Shown here: piece by piece, positions 33,721-42,492 of the stretch
How positions within the stretch are numbered: position 1 is the stretch's first letter
Layout: each line of letters starts with the position of its first letter
Assembly: GCA_964420365.1 (NCBI GenBank)
Contig: CAYQTA010000015.1
Coordinates: 22,163-86,162, forward strand
From: JAMOQA01 sp964420365
GTDB taxonomy: Bacteria; Acidobacteriota; Polarisedimenticolia; J045
Direction of reading: 5' to 3'
Length of the DNA: 64,000 bases
Made by a program: the position numbers and the translations under genes
Notes under the pieces: model-generated
Databases searched by the model: none
The model's input: only the letters and a program-made list of their open reading frames with translations
What the model was told of the DNA's origin: nothing

Positions 33721-34377
33721 ATGAGCACGATCTACTGGGAACTCGGAGCGCAGGCCGACCTCGCGGACGTCGACGGGGCCCTCTACTGTCCCGGCGCCCT
33801 CGGCATCCGTCCCACCCTCGGGCGTCTCGCCGAGGCCGCCCGGGCGCGGCGCATCCCGCGCCTCGCGACCCTGGTGTGCCACCGGCCGGACGACCCGGAC
33901 CTCGTCACCGAGGGGAAGCCGGACTACAAGGAGACGTGGCCGCCGTTCTGCCTCGCCGGGACCCCGGGCCAGGCCTGGATCCCGGAGGCGCGGGCGGAGC
34001 GGGCGACGGAGTTTCCCCGGGACGCCCGCTCCGAGCGCCTGGTCCGGGAGGCCCTCCGGGCCTTCAAGGAAGGCGTGGCGGGAGAGGCGATCACCGTGGA
34101 AGTGCCCGGGTTCGACCCCTGGAACCACCCGGCGATGGCGATGATCTTCGAGGTCCTCGCGCCGGGGCAGGTGTTCCTCTACGGCGTCCCCGCCGACCGG
34201 TTCCTCGACCGGGCGATCGAGGGCCTTGTCGAGCGCGGCGTCGCCGTGACGGTGGTCGAGGACGCGATGCGGCCGTTCGACGCGAAGAAGTTCCCGAAGG
34301 ACGTGCGCCCGGCCTGGGAAGAGAAGGGGGTCCGGTTCACCACGTCCGCGGAGCTGCTCGCCGCCGCGACCCGCTGA
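33721..34377 (+). CDS. Isochorismatase/nicotinamidase-fold protein lacking catalytic residues
   Basis: The 218 residues follow the cysteine-hydrolase fold: VDGALYCPGA after the first strand, WPPFCLAGTPGQAWIPE as in nicotinamidases, and a final LYGVPADRFLDRAIEGLVERGVAVTVVEDAM. In active members the first strand carries a catalytic Asp (DxQ) and the last motif has a catalytic Cys (GVxTDxCV). Here these positions are Gly (GAQ) and Phe (ADRFL). The enzyme is therefore probably inactive and may bind a ligand or partner. The translation start is fixed by the leaderless-type promoter. Confidence 0.65.
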   Translation: MSTIYWELGAQADLADVDGALYCPGALGIRPTLGRLAEAARARRIPRLATLVCHRPDDPDLVTEGKPDYKETWPPFCLAGTPGQAWIPEARAERATEFPRDARSERLVREALRAFKEGVAGEAITVEVPGFDPWNHPAMAMIFEVLAPGQVFLYGVPADRFLDRAIEGLVERGVAVTVVEDAMRPFDAKKFPKDVRPAWEEKGVRFTTSAELLAAATR

Positions 34378-34380
34378 CCG

Positions 34381-35352
34381 TCAGGCGGCGGAAGCCATCG
34401 AGAGGATCGCCAGGAGGAACGCGGCGACCGGCAGGAGGGCGGCGATCGTCGCGGCCACCGTCCAGGCATGTTCCCGCGCGGGGGATGTCGCCCGTTCCCG
34501 GGCCAGCGCCGTTCCGAGGACGAGTCCCGCGACGAACCCCCCCGCGTGGGCGGCGTGGTCGATCCCCGGGGCGAGCAGCAGCACCAGGCCGAAGATCGCC
34601 CACCGGACGAGGTCGTCCTTGAGGGCCCCGAGGGACCCGCCCCGGCGCCACCCGTAACCGATCCCGAACCCGATCAGGCCGAAGAGCGCCCCCGAGGCCC
34701 CGAGGCTCGGGACCCCGGGCATCAGCAGGGCGGAGACGGCGAACGACGCGACGCCGGTGCCGACGAACACCACCAGGAACCGCCGCGACCCGATCGCCCC
34801 CTCGATCGCGGGCCCGAGGTTGGCGAGGGCGTACCCGTTGAAGGCGACGTGCAGCAGGCTCCCGTGGAGGAAGATCGCCGTCACCAGCCGCCACCACTGG
34901 CCCGCCAGGATCGCCGGGGTCCACTTCATGCCGAGGGCGAACAGCACGTCGGGTGGTGGCTTCCAGATCGATCCGCCGGGGGGACCGATCGCGGTCGCCA
35001 GGTAGAGCACCGCGATCGCGGCGAGCAGGGTCGTCGAGGCCGACCCGAAGGACGGCAGGAAAAGCCCGGCGGCCCGGCCGAGGCCCCCCCGGGGGATCCC
35101 CCGCATCGAGGCGCCGCATGCCGGGCAGGTGTCGAGCCCGACGGGGACCAGCGTGCCGCACTGGCGGCACATCCGGTGGCGGGCCCGGACCGCGCGTCGC
35201 AGGTTCTCGCGCTCGGCCGCGCGCTGCGCCCGCCTGCGTTCCCGCCGGGCCTTCCACCACGCCGCGCCCCCGGGCAGGAGGCCGACACGGGCGAGCCCGT
35301 CGAGCACCAGGTCGCGGGTGTCCTCGAGGAACCGCCGCAGCGGGCCGGTCAT
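34381..35352 (-). CDS. Rhomboid intramembrane serine protease with zinc-ribbon N terminus
   Basis: The 323 residues begin with a basic helix and a zinc ribbon (CRQCG...CPACG, about 62-81), then a six-span rhomboid domain. The catalytic Ser lies in GASGALFG and the His in IDHAAHAGGF; HGSLLHVAFNGYAL carries the conserved oxyanion-region His and Asn. It cleaves membrane-protein substrates within the bilayer. The ATG overlaps the stop of a 53-residue membrane protein gene, so the two are coupled. Confidence 0.88.
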   Translation of the reverse strand: MTGPLRRFLEDTRDLVLDGLARVGLLPGGAAWWKARRERRRAQRAAERENLRRAVRARHRMCRQCGTLVPVGLDTCPACGASMRGIPRGGLGRAAGLFLPSFGSASTTLLAAIAVLYLATAIGPPGGSIWKPPPDVLFALGMKWTPAILAGQWWRLVTAIFLHGSLLHVAFNGYALANLGPAIEGAIGSRRFLVVFVGTGVASFAVSALLMPGVPSLGASGALFGLIGFGIGYGWRRGGSLGALKDDLVRWAIFGLVLLLAPGIDHAAHAGGFVAGLVLGTALARERATSPAREHAWTVAATIAALLPVAAFLLAILSMASAA

Positions 35353-35510
35353 GGATTCGGCGGGCCCTTCAGCAGCTCCCAGAACAGGTTGAACGTCACG
35401 ACCAGGACCAGCCAGGCGGCCACCGCGAGCACCCAGCCCCGGGAGGGGAGGGGTGCCCCGGGAGGCAGCGCCAGGGCGAGCAGGGTCGGAGCGATCGCGG
35501 CGAGCTGCAT
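35349..35510 (-). CDS. 53-residue membrane protein translationally coupled to rhomboid
   Basis: A short gene with a strong CCGGAGGACACCG ribosome site ends in TGA overlapping the rhomboid ATG. The product has a hydrophobic N-terminal stretch (MQLAAIAPTLLALALPP) and a second span (WVLAVAAWLVLVVTFNLFWELL). It may be a signal-anchored partner or a leader that controls rhomboid translation. No family is recognised. The coupling and ribosome site support reality. Confidence 0.6.
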   Translation of the reverse strand: MQLAAIAPTLLALALPPGAPLPSRGWVLAVAAWLVLVVTFNLFWELLKGPPNP

Positions 35511-35610
35511 CGGTGTCCTCCGGTGGGAACGGACGAGGATTCTGCCACAGGAGCGGGTACCATGGCAGGCGAGGGGGCCTCTACCTCCCGGGCCCCCGGG
35601 GAGGAAACGG

Positions 35611-36480
35611 ATGCGCAGGTGGTGGCTTCCCGCGATCGTCCTCTTCGCCCTCGGTGGCCCGTGGCTTCCGTCCCGGGCCGCGTTGCCCTTCGTGCCGCCG
35701 CCGCGGGAGCCCAGGCGGATCTGGTCGGGGACGGCACCGGGGAGGCCGGCCGGCGTGCTGCTGATCCGCTCCCGGACGGAGTGGGACCGGGTGACCGCCG
35801 GCCTGGATCCCGCTTACGCGGGAGAAATGCCGGACTTCGGCCGGGAGAGGGTGCTGCTCGTCATCGGGAGGGAGCGGGAGAACCCCTGCCGGGCGACGGT
35901 GCTCCGGGAGATCTCCGTGCGGGGGGGCGAGGCCCGCGTCTCCATCGAGGAGCGGGTCCCGGCCGCGGGCTGCGACTGCCCGGGGCGGCCGCTGCCCCCG
36001 CTGGCGTGGCTGGTTGCCGTGCCCCGCTCGGTTCTGCGGGCGGGCCGCTCGATCACGGACGTGGTCGTTCCCTGCGAGGGGGCCCGGGAGACCGGCCGCC
36101 GCGCGGAGTCCCGTCCCGTGCTGGTCCTCGAGGCGTCCTGGGACGAGCCTCCCGGGGCCCGCCTGTTGACGACCCCCGAGCAGGTCGCGGGGGTCGCCCG
36201 GCGGCTGGGCAAGGACCTTCCCCCGATCGATCCCGCCCGGGAGCGCCTGGTCGTCGTCACCGGGCGCCCGCGGAGCAACGGGTGCCGCCGGACCCGTGTG
36301 GTGGAGACCGGGGTCGAGGGGGAGACTGCCAGGTTCGTCGTGGAGGAGCGGTACCCCGCGCCGGGCGAGACCTGCGCGATGCTCTTCCAGCTCCCGGCTG
36401 CCTTCGTCTACCGCGTTCCGGCCGCCGTGGAGCAGGTCGTCGTCGAGGTGCGGGAGGCACGGGGCGCCCCGGTGAAGTGA
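35611..36480 (+). CDS. Secreted protein with two PrcB-like domains
   Basis: There are 289 residues with a signal peptide (about 1-23). Two similar halves are visible: VLLVIGRERENPCRATVLRE...VSIEERVPAAG...WLVAVPRSV (about 80-160) and LVVVTGRPRSNGCRRTRVVE...FVVEERYPAPG...FVYRVPAAV (about 210-280). Each resembles the C-terminal domain of PrcB, a protease-complex component, with paired cysteines added. No catalytic residues are known for this domain. GGGGAGGAAACGG precedes the ATG, fixing the start. Confidence 0.6.
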   Translation: MRRWWLPAIVLFALGGPWLPSRAALPFVPPPREPRRIWSGTAPGRPAGVLLIRSRTEWDRVTAGLDPAYAGEMPDFGRERVLLVIGRERENPCRATVLREISVRGGEARVSIEERVPAAGCDCPGRPLPPLAWLVAVPRSVLRAGRSITDVVVPCEGARETGRRAESRPVLVLEASWDEPPGARLLTTPEQVAGVARRLGKDLPPIDPARERLVVVTGRPRSNGCRRTRVVETGVEGETARFVVEERYPAPGETCAMLFQLPAAFVYRVPAAVEQVVVEVREARGAPVK

Positions 36481-36577
36481 CCGCGGTGGAAGTTCCCGGC
36501 GAACATCGGCTGGCCGGCGGCGTTCCCTCGGCGGATCTTCTCCGCTGCGCCCCCGGGCGCGGGGAGGAGGCTGCCGG

Positions 36578-37621
36578 ATGGACGATGGCGGGCAGGACAG
36601 GGAGACGCTGCTCGTCGTCGGGGCCGGCCTTCCGGGGGCGGTCGTCGCCTGGGTCGCGGCGCTCGCCGGGTTCCGGGTGACCGTCGCTTCCCTCGGGCGT
36701 CCCGGTGGCCGCGCGACCGCGCTGCATCCCGGCCTCGTCCACGGGCCCGGTCCGCCCTCTCCCCCGGTCCACTGGCCCGGCCTGCCCGGGCGGACCCTCG
36801 CCGCGGCGGGCCGCCGGGCCCGGGAAGGCCGCCGGCTCTTCCACCGGTTCCTCCTCGAGAACGACGACCCGGTCGGCGTGCGGCCGGTTCCCTCCGAGGT
36901 GCCGCTGGCGCGGGACGGCCGCCTGGACCCGGTCCAGCTCGCCTCGTGCCTCGCGGCCGCCGGCTTCCCGGTGGAACTGGCCCGCGGTGCCGGCGGAGTT
37001 CCCGTGCTGCGCCGGGACCGGGACGCCCTCCTCGTACCCCGCCGCCTGGTGTTCGCCCTGCTGCGACGCGCCCGGGCCCGGGGCGCGGAGATCCTGCTCG
37101 GGGTCCCGGCCGAGGGATGGCACGTGGACCCGGGAGGAGCGGTCGTCGCCCGGCTCGGCGGCGCGGAACGCCGGTTTTCCCGCCTCGCGTGGACCCCCGA
37201 CCGGCCCCCGCCCGGCAGGGCCCGCGGGGGACGCTGGCGGGCGTCGATCGTCCTCCTGCAGGAGCGGGAGGAGGGCCCGGAACCGCTCGACCGGGTTCTC
37301 CACGGTCCCGGGGGGATGGCCATCGTCGCGCCCCATCCGGCCCGGCCCGGCCGGGTGATCCTGGTCCGGCACAGCCGGGTCGATCCCGGCGGCGAGATCG
37401 ACTGGCCCCCGGTGCCGCCGGCGTTCCTCCCGTTTCTCGGGAGCGCGTTGCGCCAGCGGCTCGCCGAGGTGTTCGAGGGCCCCCTGGAGCGGGAGTTCTC
37501 CGCGGAAGAACCCGTGGCCGTGCTCTCCGGTCTTGCCGGGTGGCCGATCGCGTCGGTCTTCGGGCTGGCGGCGGACCTGCTCCGGGGCTGGAGCGCGCCG
37601 CTCCCGGTCCTGTCGAGCTAA
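36578..37621 (+). CDS. FAD-dependent oxidoreductase (DAO-like)
   Basis: The 347 residues begin with a dinucleotide-binding motif LLVVGAGLPGAVVAWVAAL (about 11-29), as in D-amino-acid-oxidase-type flavoproteins, and end with a GLAGWPIASVFGLAADLLRG segment that resembles the second FAD contact. The middle is poorly conserved and Arg/Pro-rich, so the substrate is not predictable. GGGGAGGAGG precedes the ATG. Confidence 0.65.
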   Translation: MDDGGQDRETLLVVGAGLPGAVVAWVAALAGFRVTVASLGRPGGRATALHPGLVHGPGPPSPPVHWPGLPGRTLAAAGRRAREGRRLFHRFLLENDDPVGVRPVPSEVPLARDGRLDPVQLASCLAAAGFPVELARGAGGVPVLRRDRDALLVPRRLVFALLRRARARGAEILLGVPAEGWHVDPGGAVVARLGGAERRFSRLAWTPDRPPPGRARGGRWRASIVLLQEREEGPEPLDRVLHGPGGMAIVAPHPARPGRVILVRHSRVDPGGEIDWPPVPPAFLPFLGSALRQRLAEVFEGPLEREFSAEEPVAVLSGLAGWPIASVFGLAADLLRGWSAPLPVLSS

Positions 37622-37734
37622 CGAAACATGCCGTCGGGTTAGGCGACGCGGCGGGGATTTCGGGTATCCTTGCGCGGCCCCTCGACCAGGGGTCAACGCG
37701 ACGAGCCTCGAACGTGATCCAAGGAGGGAGAGAG

Positions 37735-39102
37735 ATGCGTTCCTGCGTGCGGTTCCTGGGCCTCCCGGCCCTCGTGCTGGCGATGGCCGTTCCGGCGGTC
37801 CTCGCGTCCGGTTTCCACGTCTACGAGCAGGGGGCCAAGGCGTCCGGCCAGGCGGTGGCCTTCACCGCCCGGGCCGACGATCCGTCGGCGAACTGGTACA
37901 ACCCGGCGGGGATCGTCTTCCTCGAGGGGAACGACCTGTTCTCCGTGGGCGTTTCCGCCGTGTTCATCGGGGACACCCGGTTCGATTCCCACATGGACGC
38001 GGTCAGCCCGTTCCCCGGCTTCTACGACGGGGCCAAGAGCGACATGAAGGACAACACGGGGACGCCGATCCACCTCTACTTCGTCCACAAGTTCGGTGAC
38101 GGTCCCTGGGCGATCGGCGTGGGCCTGACCACGCCCTTCGGCCTCAAGACCGAGTGGGACCGGCACTACGACGGTCGCTTCGCCGCGCGGAAGACCGACC
38201 TGGCGACGTTCGTCTACAACGTGAACGTCGCCCGCGATCTCGGCCACGGCTGGTCCGCGGCCCTCGGCGTCGACTACATGGACGCGGAGCTCTACGACTT
38301 CGGCCACGTGACCACGCTGCTGCCGATCGCCGGTGCCCTCGACCCGGCGACGGCCGCCTACGCCGAGCCGTACGTCAACCTGGTCGGGGATGGCACCGAC
38401 TGGAGCTGGAACGCGGCGATCCGCTGGGCGAACGACAAGTGGGCGATCGGGCTCAACTACCGCGACGGCTGGGCCGTCGACGTGGACGGCAACCTCGAGG
38501 TCCACGGCGTGCCGAACGCCAACGTCGACCTCGGGCTGCTCGGGGGTGGTCCCGCCGGCGTGATGGTCGTGCCCCTCTCGACCCAGCTTCATACCGTCCC
38601 CGCCTCCGGCGTGCTGAACCTGCCGGCGAGCTGGACCCTCGGCGTCGCCTACACCGGTCTCGAGAACTGGGAGTTCGAGTTCGACGTCAACCGGATCACC
38701 TGGTCCGACTTCGACCGGATCGACATCAACATCGGCAAGGAGACCGCCCTGTTGACCGACAGCACGGTCCACGAGAACTGGGACGACACGACCTCGTACC
38801 GGTTCGGCGCCGCCTGGGACCTGGACGAGCGGAACCAGCTCCGCCTCGGCGCCTACGTCGAGGATTCCGCGATCCCGCCGGCCCACCTCCGCCCGTCGAT
38901 CCCGGACGCCGATCGCCAGGCGTTCACCGTGGGGTACGGATACGTGGCCGAGAAGTTCTCGGTGGACTTCTACTGGATGCACATCGAGCTCGACGACGTC
39001 ACCGTCCCGCTGTCGGCCTACGCCAAGGACCCCAGCGTTCCGGCGGGCAAGTACGAGTCCAAGCTGAACCTGGTGGGCTTCACCGTGAACTTCGGTTTCT
39101 GA
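37735..39102 (+). CDS. OmpP1/FadL-family outer-membrane transporter
   Basis: The 455 residues have a signal peptide (about 1-25) and the FadL N-terminal plug signature (ASGFHVYEQGAKASGQAVAFTARADDPSANWYNPAG, given here in pieces: FHVYEQGAKASG, then SANWYNPAG). A beta-barrel with alternating hydrophobic strands follows and ends in Phe (FTVNFGF). Such proteins bring long-chain fatty acids or other hydrophobic compounds across the outer membrane. It may feed the acyl-CoA dehydrogenase at 6877. AAGGAGGGAGAG precedes the ATG; TATCCT lies about 65 bases upstream. A strong hairpin follows. Confidence 0.9.
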   Translation: MRSCVRFLGLPALVLAMAVPAVLASGFHVYEQGAKASGQAVAFTARADDPSANWYNPAGIVFLEGNDLFSVGVSAVFIGDTRFDSHMDAVSPFPGFYDGAKSDMKDNTGTPIHLYFVHKFGDGPWAIGVGLTTPFGLKTEWDRHYDGRFAARKTDLATFVYNVNVARDLGHGWSAALGVDYMDAELYDFGHVTTLLPIAGALDPATAAYAEPYVNLVGDGTDWSWNAAIRWANDKWAIGLNYRDGWAVDVDGNLEVHGVPNANVDLGLLGGGPAGVMVVPLSTQLHTVPASGVLNLPASWTLGVAYTGLENWEFEFDVNRITWSDFDRIDINIGKETALLTDSTVHENWDDTTSYRFGAAWDLDERNQLRLGAYVEDSAIPPAHLRPSIPDADRQAFTVGYGYVAEKFSVDFYWMHIELDDVTVPLSAYAKDPSVPAGKYESKLNLVGFTVNFGF

Positions 39103-39122
39103 CCGGGTCCCGGTGACCGGCG

Positions 39123-39148
39123 CGGGCCCCCTCCCCGGAGGGGGCCCG
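39123..39148 (+). terminator. Terminator hairpin of the FadL-type gene
   Basis: A perfect 12-bp stem (39123-39134 with 39137-39148) starts 21 bases after the stop. There is no T-run, as in several other hairpins of this window. Confidence 0.55.
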
Positions 39149-39218
39149 TCGCCGTTCCCGGCTTCGGCGTAGAATCGCCTCCCGCGGCCCGGTGGCCGGG
39201 AAGAAGGAGGACGACCCG

Positions 39219-40406
39219 ATGAAGGACCTGCCCCGCGAAGCCCTGGAGACCTGGGCGAACTGGCTGCTCGACCACTCCCTCGGCGGCGTCGGCCCCGGGG
39301 ACGTCGTCATGATCAAGGGGGAGCGGATCACCTGGCCGCTCATGTCGATCCTCCAGGACAAGGTGATCCAGGCGGGCGCGGTCCCGGACGTCAACGTGGT
39401 CGCGCCGGACAACGACCGGGGCAAGGTCTGGGGAGCCGCGATGGCCCGCCACGGCACGCTCGAGCAGATCGAGCGGGTTCCCGCCTGGCACCGGGACCGG
39501 TACGAGGCGATGACGAAGTACGTCGAGCTGCTCGGCGCCGAGATGCCGGAGCTGTTCCAGGGCCTTCCCGAGGAGACCGCCCAGGCGATCATGCGGGTCG
39601 ACGAGCCGTACAAGGAGATCCGCCTGTCGAAGCCGTGGGTGATCACGCTGTTCCCCACGGAGGGGTTCGCCGCGATGGAGGGGATGCCGTACGACGAGTA
39701 CGTCGACGTCATCCTCGCCGCGTCCACCGCCGATCCCCGGGAGCTCGAGCGGATCGGGGAACCGATCCGGGCGGCGATGGACCGGGCGGGGACGATCCGG
39801 ATCGTGACGGAGCATCCCGACGACGGGCGCCGCCTCGAGCTGTCGATGTCGATCGAGAACCGGCGGATCCAGGCGAGCGTCGGCTACCACAACTGGCCGG
39901 ACGGCGAGGTCTTCACCAGCCCGGACGCCCGCACGCCGGAGGGAGAGATCTTCGTCGACATGCCGATCTTCTACGCCGGCGAGACGATCGAGGGGATCTA
40001 CCTCCGCTTCGAGGGGGGCGTGATCCGGGACTACTCGGCGAAGGTCGGGGGCGCGGCCCTCGCGAAGATCGTCGAGACCGACGAGGGTTCCCACCGCCTG
40101 GGCGAGGTCGCCCTCGGGACGAACCCGGGAATCCGCCGGGTCCTGCGGCACCCCCTCTACGTCGAGAAGGTCGGCGGCACGCTGCACATCGCGATCGGGG
40201 CCAGCTATCCCCAGTGCTACGTCGAGGATCCGAACTCCCCGGAGGGAAGGGCGGAGGTCGAGCGCCTGGTCGCCGAGGGGGTGGTCAACCGGTCGGCGCA
40301 GCACGTGGACATCGTCACCGACTTCCGGCCGGGCGGCTCCGGCCGGGAGGTCTGGCTGGACGACGTCCGGCTGGAGGTGCGCGACGGAAACTGGGTCGTC
40401 CCGTAG
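39219..40406 (+). CDS. M29-family metallo-aminopeptidase
   Basis: The 395 residues match thermophilic-type (AmpS/M29) aminopeptidases: DGEVFTSPDARTPEGEIFVDMP with the metal-binding Glu residues, SHRLGEVALGTNPGI, and GGTLHIAIGASYP. The enzyme removes N-terminal residues from peptides using two divalent metals. AAGGAGGACGACCCG precedes the ATG; TAGAAT lies at 39170-39175. The TAG stop is embedded in the start of repeat copy 3. Confidence 0.88.
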   Translation: MKDLPREALETWANWLLDHSLGGVGPGDVVMIKGERITWPLMSILQDKVIQAGAVPDVNVVAPDNDRGKVWGAAMARHGTLEQIERVPAWHRDRYEAMTKYVELLGAEMPELFQGLPEETAQAIMRVDEPYKEIRLSKPWVITLFPTEGFAAMEGMPYDEYVDVILAASTADPRELERIGEPIRAAMDRAGTIRIVTEHPDDGRRLELSMSIENRRIQASVGYHNWPDGEVFTSPDARTPEGEIFVDMPIFYAGETIEGIYLRFEGGVIRDYSAKVGGAALAKIVETDEGSHRLGEVALGTNPGIRRVLRHPLYVEKVGGTLHIAIGASYPQCYVEDPNSPEGRAEVERLVAEGVVNRSAQHVDIVTDFRPGGSGREVWLDDVRLEVRDGNWVVP

Positions 40407-40471
40407 GGCGGCCGGGAGGCCACCCGAGGGTGCCGGGCGCGCGCGCTGCCGCCGACGCGGCGCTTCGCGCC
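40406..40471. repeat. Dispersed palindromic intergenic repeat, copy 3
   Basis: GGGCGGCC-ggga-GGCCACCC (40406-40425) starts inside the stop codon of the aminopeptidase gene, and the companion palindrome GGCGC-ttc-GCGCC lies at about 40459-40471, just before the promoter of the next gene. Both parts match copies 1, 2 and 4. Confidence 0.6.
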
Positions 40472-40481
40472 GACCCGGGCC

Positions 40482-40487
40482 TATAAT
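40482..40487 (+). promoter_or_regulatory. TATAAT -10 box, leaderless-type
   Basis: A perfect TATAAT ends 8 bases before the ATG at 40496, with no ribosome site between. The predicted transcription start would fall at or within a base or two of the start codon. Confidence 0.5.
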
Positions 40488-40495
40488 CCGGGACC

Positions 40496-41539
40496 ATGAG
40501 GAACCCGATCGTTCCGGCGGCCCTCGCCGCCTGCCTGCTGCTCGTGTCGGTCCCGCCCGCCGCGGCCCAGCGCCGCGCCGCCCTGGTTCCGCCGGGGGAG
40601 GCCGTCCCCGTGCCGCTCCTCGAGGCGGAGGGCGGGCCGGTCGGCCGGGCCGTCGCCCCGCTGGTCGGGAAGGCCCCGGTCCTGGCGGTCTACTGGCGAC
40701 CCGGCGACCCCCTCTCCGAGGAGGCGCTGGTCCGGGCCGCCGCGATGGTCCAGGAGGTCACGACCCGCCTGCACTTCTTTCCCGTCGCGGTGCTGGCAGC
40801 CCGCCAGTCTCCCGGCGCGGTCCGCGCGCGCCTCCGGGCGATGGGGATGTCCGGGTTCCCGGCGCTGGTCGACGGCGGGCAGTTCGCCCGGATCGTCGGG
40901 GTGCGCTCGATCCCGTCCTTCGTCCTGCTGGACGCGGGGGGCGTCCTCCGTGTCGTCGGCGGGTCGGACATCACCCAGGTCGGGCCGGGAAGCGTTTCGA
41001 TCGCCGAGGCGATGGCCCGGGCCGCCGCCGGGAAGCCGGTGCCCACGCTGGGGGCACTGCCGACCCGCCAGGTCTTCCGGCTGCTCCGGAAGAAGCTTCC
41101 TCCGCTCGCCGGGACGAGGCTCGACGGGAAGACCTGGGTCAAGCTGACCGACTTCGTCGACGGCCGGCACTGGGTGCTGGTCGTCTTCTGGTCCCCGATC
41201 TGTCCCCACTGCGTGAAGATGCTGCCGGAACTGCGGCTCTGGCTGGAGACGCATCCCCGCGAGGACCTGCGGGTCGTCGACATCTCCCGGGGGGACGCGC
41301 CGGCCCTCCAGAAGGGAGCGCGGGACTTCATCGCGGGCTACCCGTTCGAGCACGTCCTCGACGTGGACCGGCAGATCGCCCGGGGACTCCGGGTCCACGA
41401 AACGCCGGCCCTGTTCCTGGTGGCGCCGGACGGCACCGTGAAGGCGGTCCAGGCCGGGGGATCGGTGGACATCAAGGGATGGCTGGCCACCGAGCTGCCC
41501 CGGGCGAAGGCGACATCCGGGGAGGCGGCGAGCCGATGA
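40496..41539 (+). CDS. Secreted protein with tandem thioredoxin-like folds
   Basis: There are 347 residues with a signal peptide (about 1-24). An N-terminal thioredoxin-like domain lacks the CxxC (VLAVYWRPGDPLSEEAL, then FPALVDGG, VRSIPSFVLLD). The second, about 205-335, has FWSPICPHCVKMLPEL with an active CPHC, the cis-Pro region ETPALFLV, and an expected periplasmic disulfide or thiol role. It starts a run of overlapping genes (ATGA junctions) through the DUF4912 and GH57 genes. Confidence 0.8.
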   Translation: MRNPIVPAALAACLLLVSVPPAAAQRRAALVPPGEAVPVPLLEAEGGPVGRAVAPLVGKAPVLAVYWRPGDPLSEEALVRAAAMVQEVTTRLHFFPVAVLAARQSPGAVRARLRAMGMSGFPALVDGGQFARIVGVRSIPSFVLLDAGGVLRVVGGSDITQVGPGSVSIAEAMARAAAGKPVPTLGALPTRQVFRLLRKKLPPLAGTRLDGKTWVKLTDFVDGRHWVLVVFWSPICPHCVKMLPELRLWLETHPREDLRVVDISRGDAPALQKGARDFIAGYPFEHVLDVDRQIARGLRVHETPALFLVAPDGTVKAVQAGGSVDIKGWLATELPRAKATSGEAASR

Positions 41540-42492
41540 CGCGGGACGAGCGGCCCCGCCGGGGGCAGATCGCCTCGGAGCGGGCGCGGTTCCAGCTCGG
41601 GCGCGACAGGAAGGTCCTCGCCGAGGGCCTCGGGGAGCCGCCCCCCGGGTACGGTCTCACGCTGGTCGCCGCCTGGATCCGCGATCCCCGGCACCTGGTC
41701 GCCTGCTGGGACGTCAACGACGAGGAGGCCCTGGCCGAGGCCGCCCGCGAGGGCTGGGAGCGGCTCGAGCTCCGCGTCTTCGCCGAGGACGGGCGGGAGC
41801 TCGCGCGGGCGACGCCGGGGAAACGGGCGGGAACCTGGCACCTGGAACTGCCGGAGAGCGGGGTCACCGTCCGGGTCCACCTGGGCTTCCACCGGCGGGA
41901 CGGCTTCTTCCACGCGATCGCCCGCAGCCGCCCGGTCCGGCTGCCCCCCGAGCGCGCGGCCGCCGGCGGCCGGGCAGGCTTCGTCCTGGTGCCTCCCGGG
42001 TTCCCGCGCCGGCTCCTCGCCGCCGTCGACGGGCCGCCCCTCCCGGGCCATCACCCGGGCGGAGAGGGGCGGCTTTCCGCCGCCCGGCGCCTGGCCGAGC
42101 GGCTTCGCCTCGCCGTCCGCCTGGTGCCGCCGGAAAGGGCGCGGGAGTGGTTCGCGGGGCTCGACGTCGCGGGCGCGGAAGTGGAACCGCGCTCGCCGTT
42201 CGGGCCCTGGGCCTCCCCCTGGGGCGGCGAGGACGACCTGCTCGCGGACGACGACGGGGTGACCGCGCCGGGAGGCGCCGACGGCGGTTTCACGGGCGCC
42301 GCCGGGGCCCGGATCCGGCCGGCCGGTCTCTCGTCGCGGGACCTGCCTCCGCCTCCCGGCGCGTCCGAGGCGTTGCCCCGGGCGGGAGCCTCCGCAGGGC
42401 CGGTGCGGGGCGGCGCCTCGGAAGGGCGGCTCGCCCCCGGAGGTTCCGAGGGGCGGCTGCGGCCCGGGGCCGGGAGCGGGGACGGACGATGA
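41536..42492 (+). CDS. DUF4912-domain protein
   Basis: The 318 residues carry a DUF4912 domain at about 35-150 (LTLVAAWIRDPRHLVACWDV; GTWHLELPESGVTVRVHLGF). This domain often accompanies GH57 alpha-glucan enzymes, as here. The C-terminal 100 residues are Gly/Ala/Pro-rich and probably disordered. The ATG overlaps the upstream stop and its own stop overlaps the GH57 start. A role in glycogen or glucan handling is inferred from context only. Confidence 0.72.
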   Translation: MTRDERPRRGQIASERARFQLGRDRKVLAEGLGEPPPGYGLTLVAAWIRDPRHLVACWDVNDEEALAEAAREGWERLELRVFAEDGRELARATPGKRAGTWHLELPESGVTVRVHLGFHRRDGFFHAIARSRPVRLPPERAAAGGRAGFVLVPPGFPRRLLAAVDGPPLPGHHPGGEGRLSAARRLAERLRLAVRLVPPERAREWFAGLDVAGAEVEPRSPFGPWASPWGGEDDLLADDDGVTAPGGADGGFTGAAGARIRPAGLSSRDLPPPPGASEALPRAGASAGPVRGGASEGRLAPGGSEGRLRPGAGSGDGR

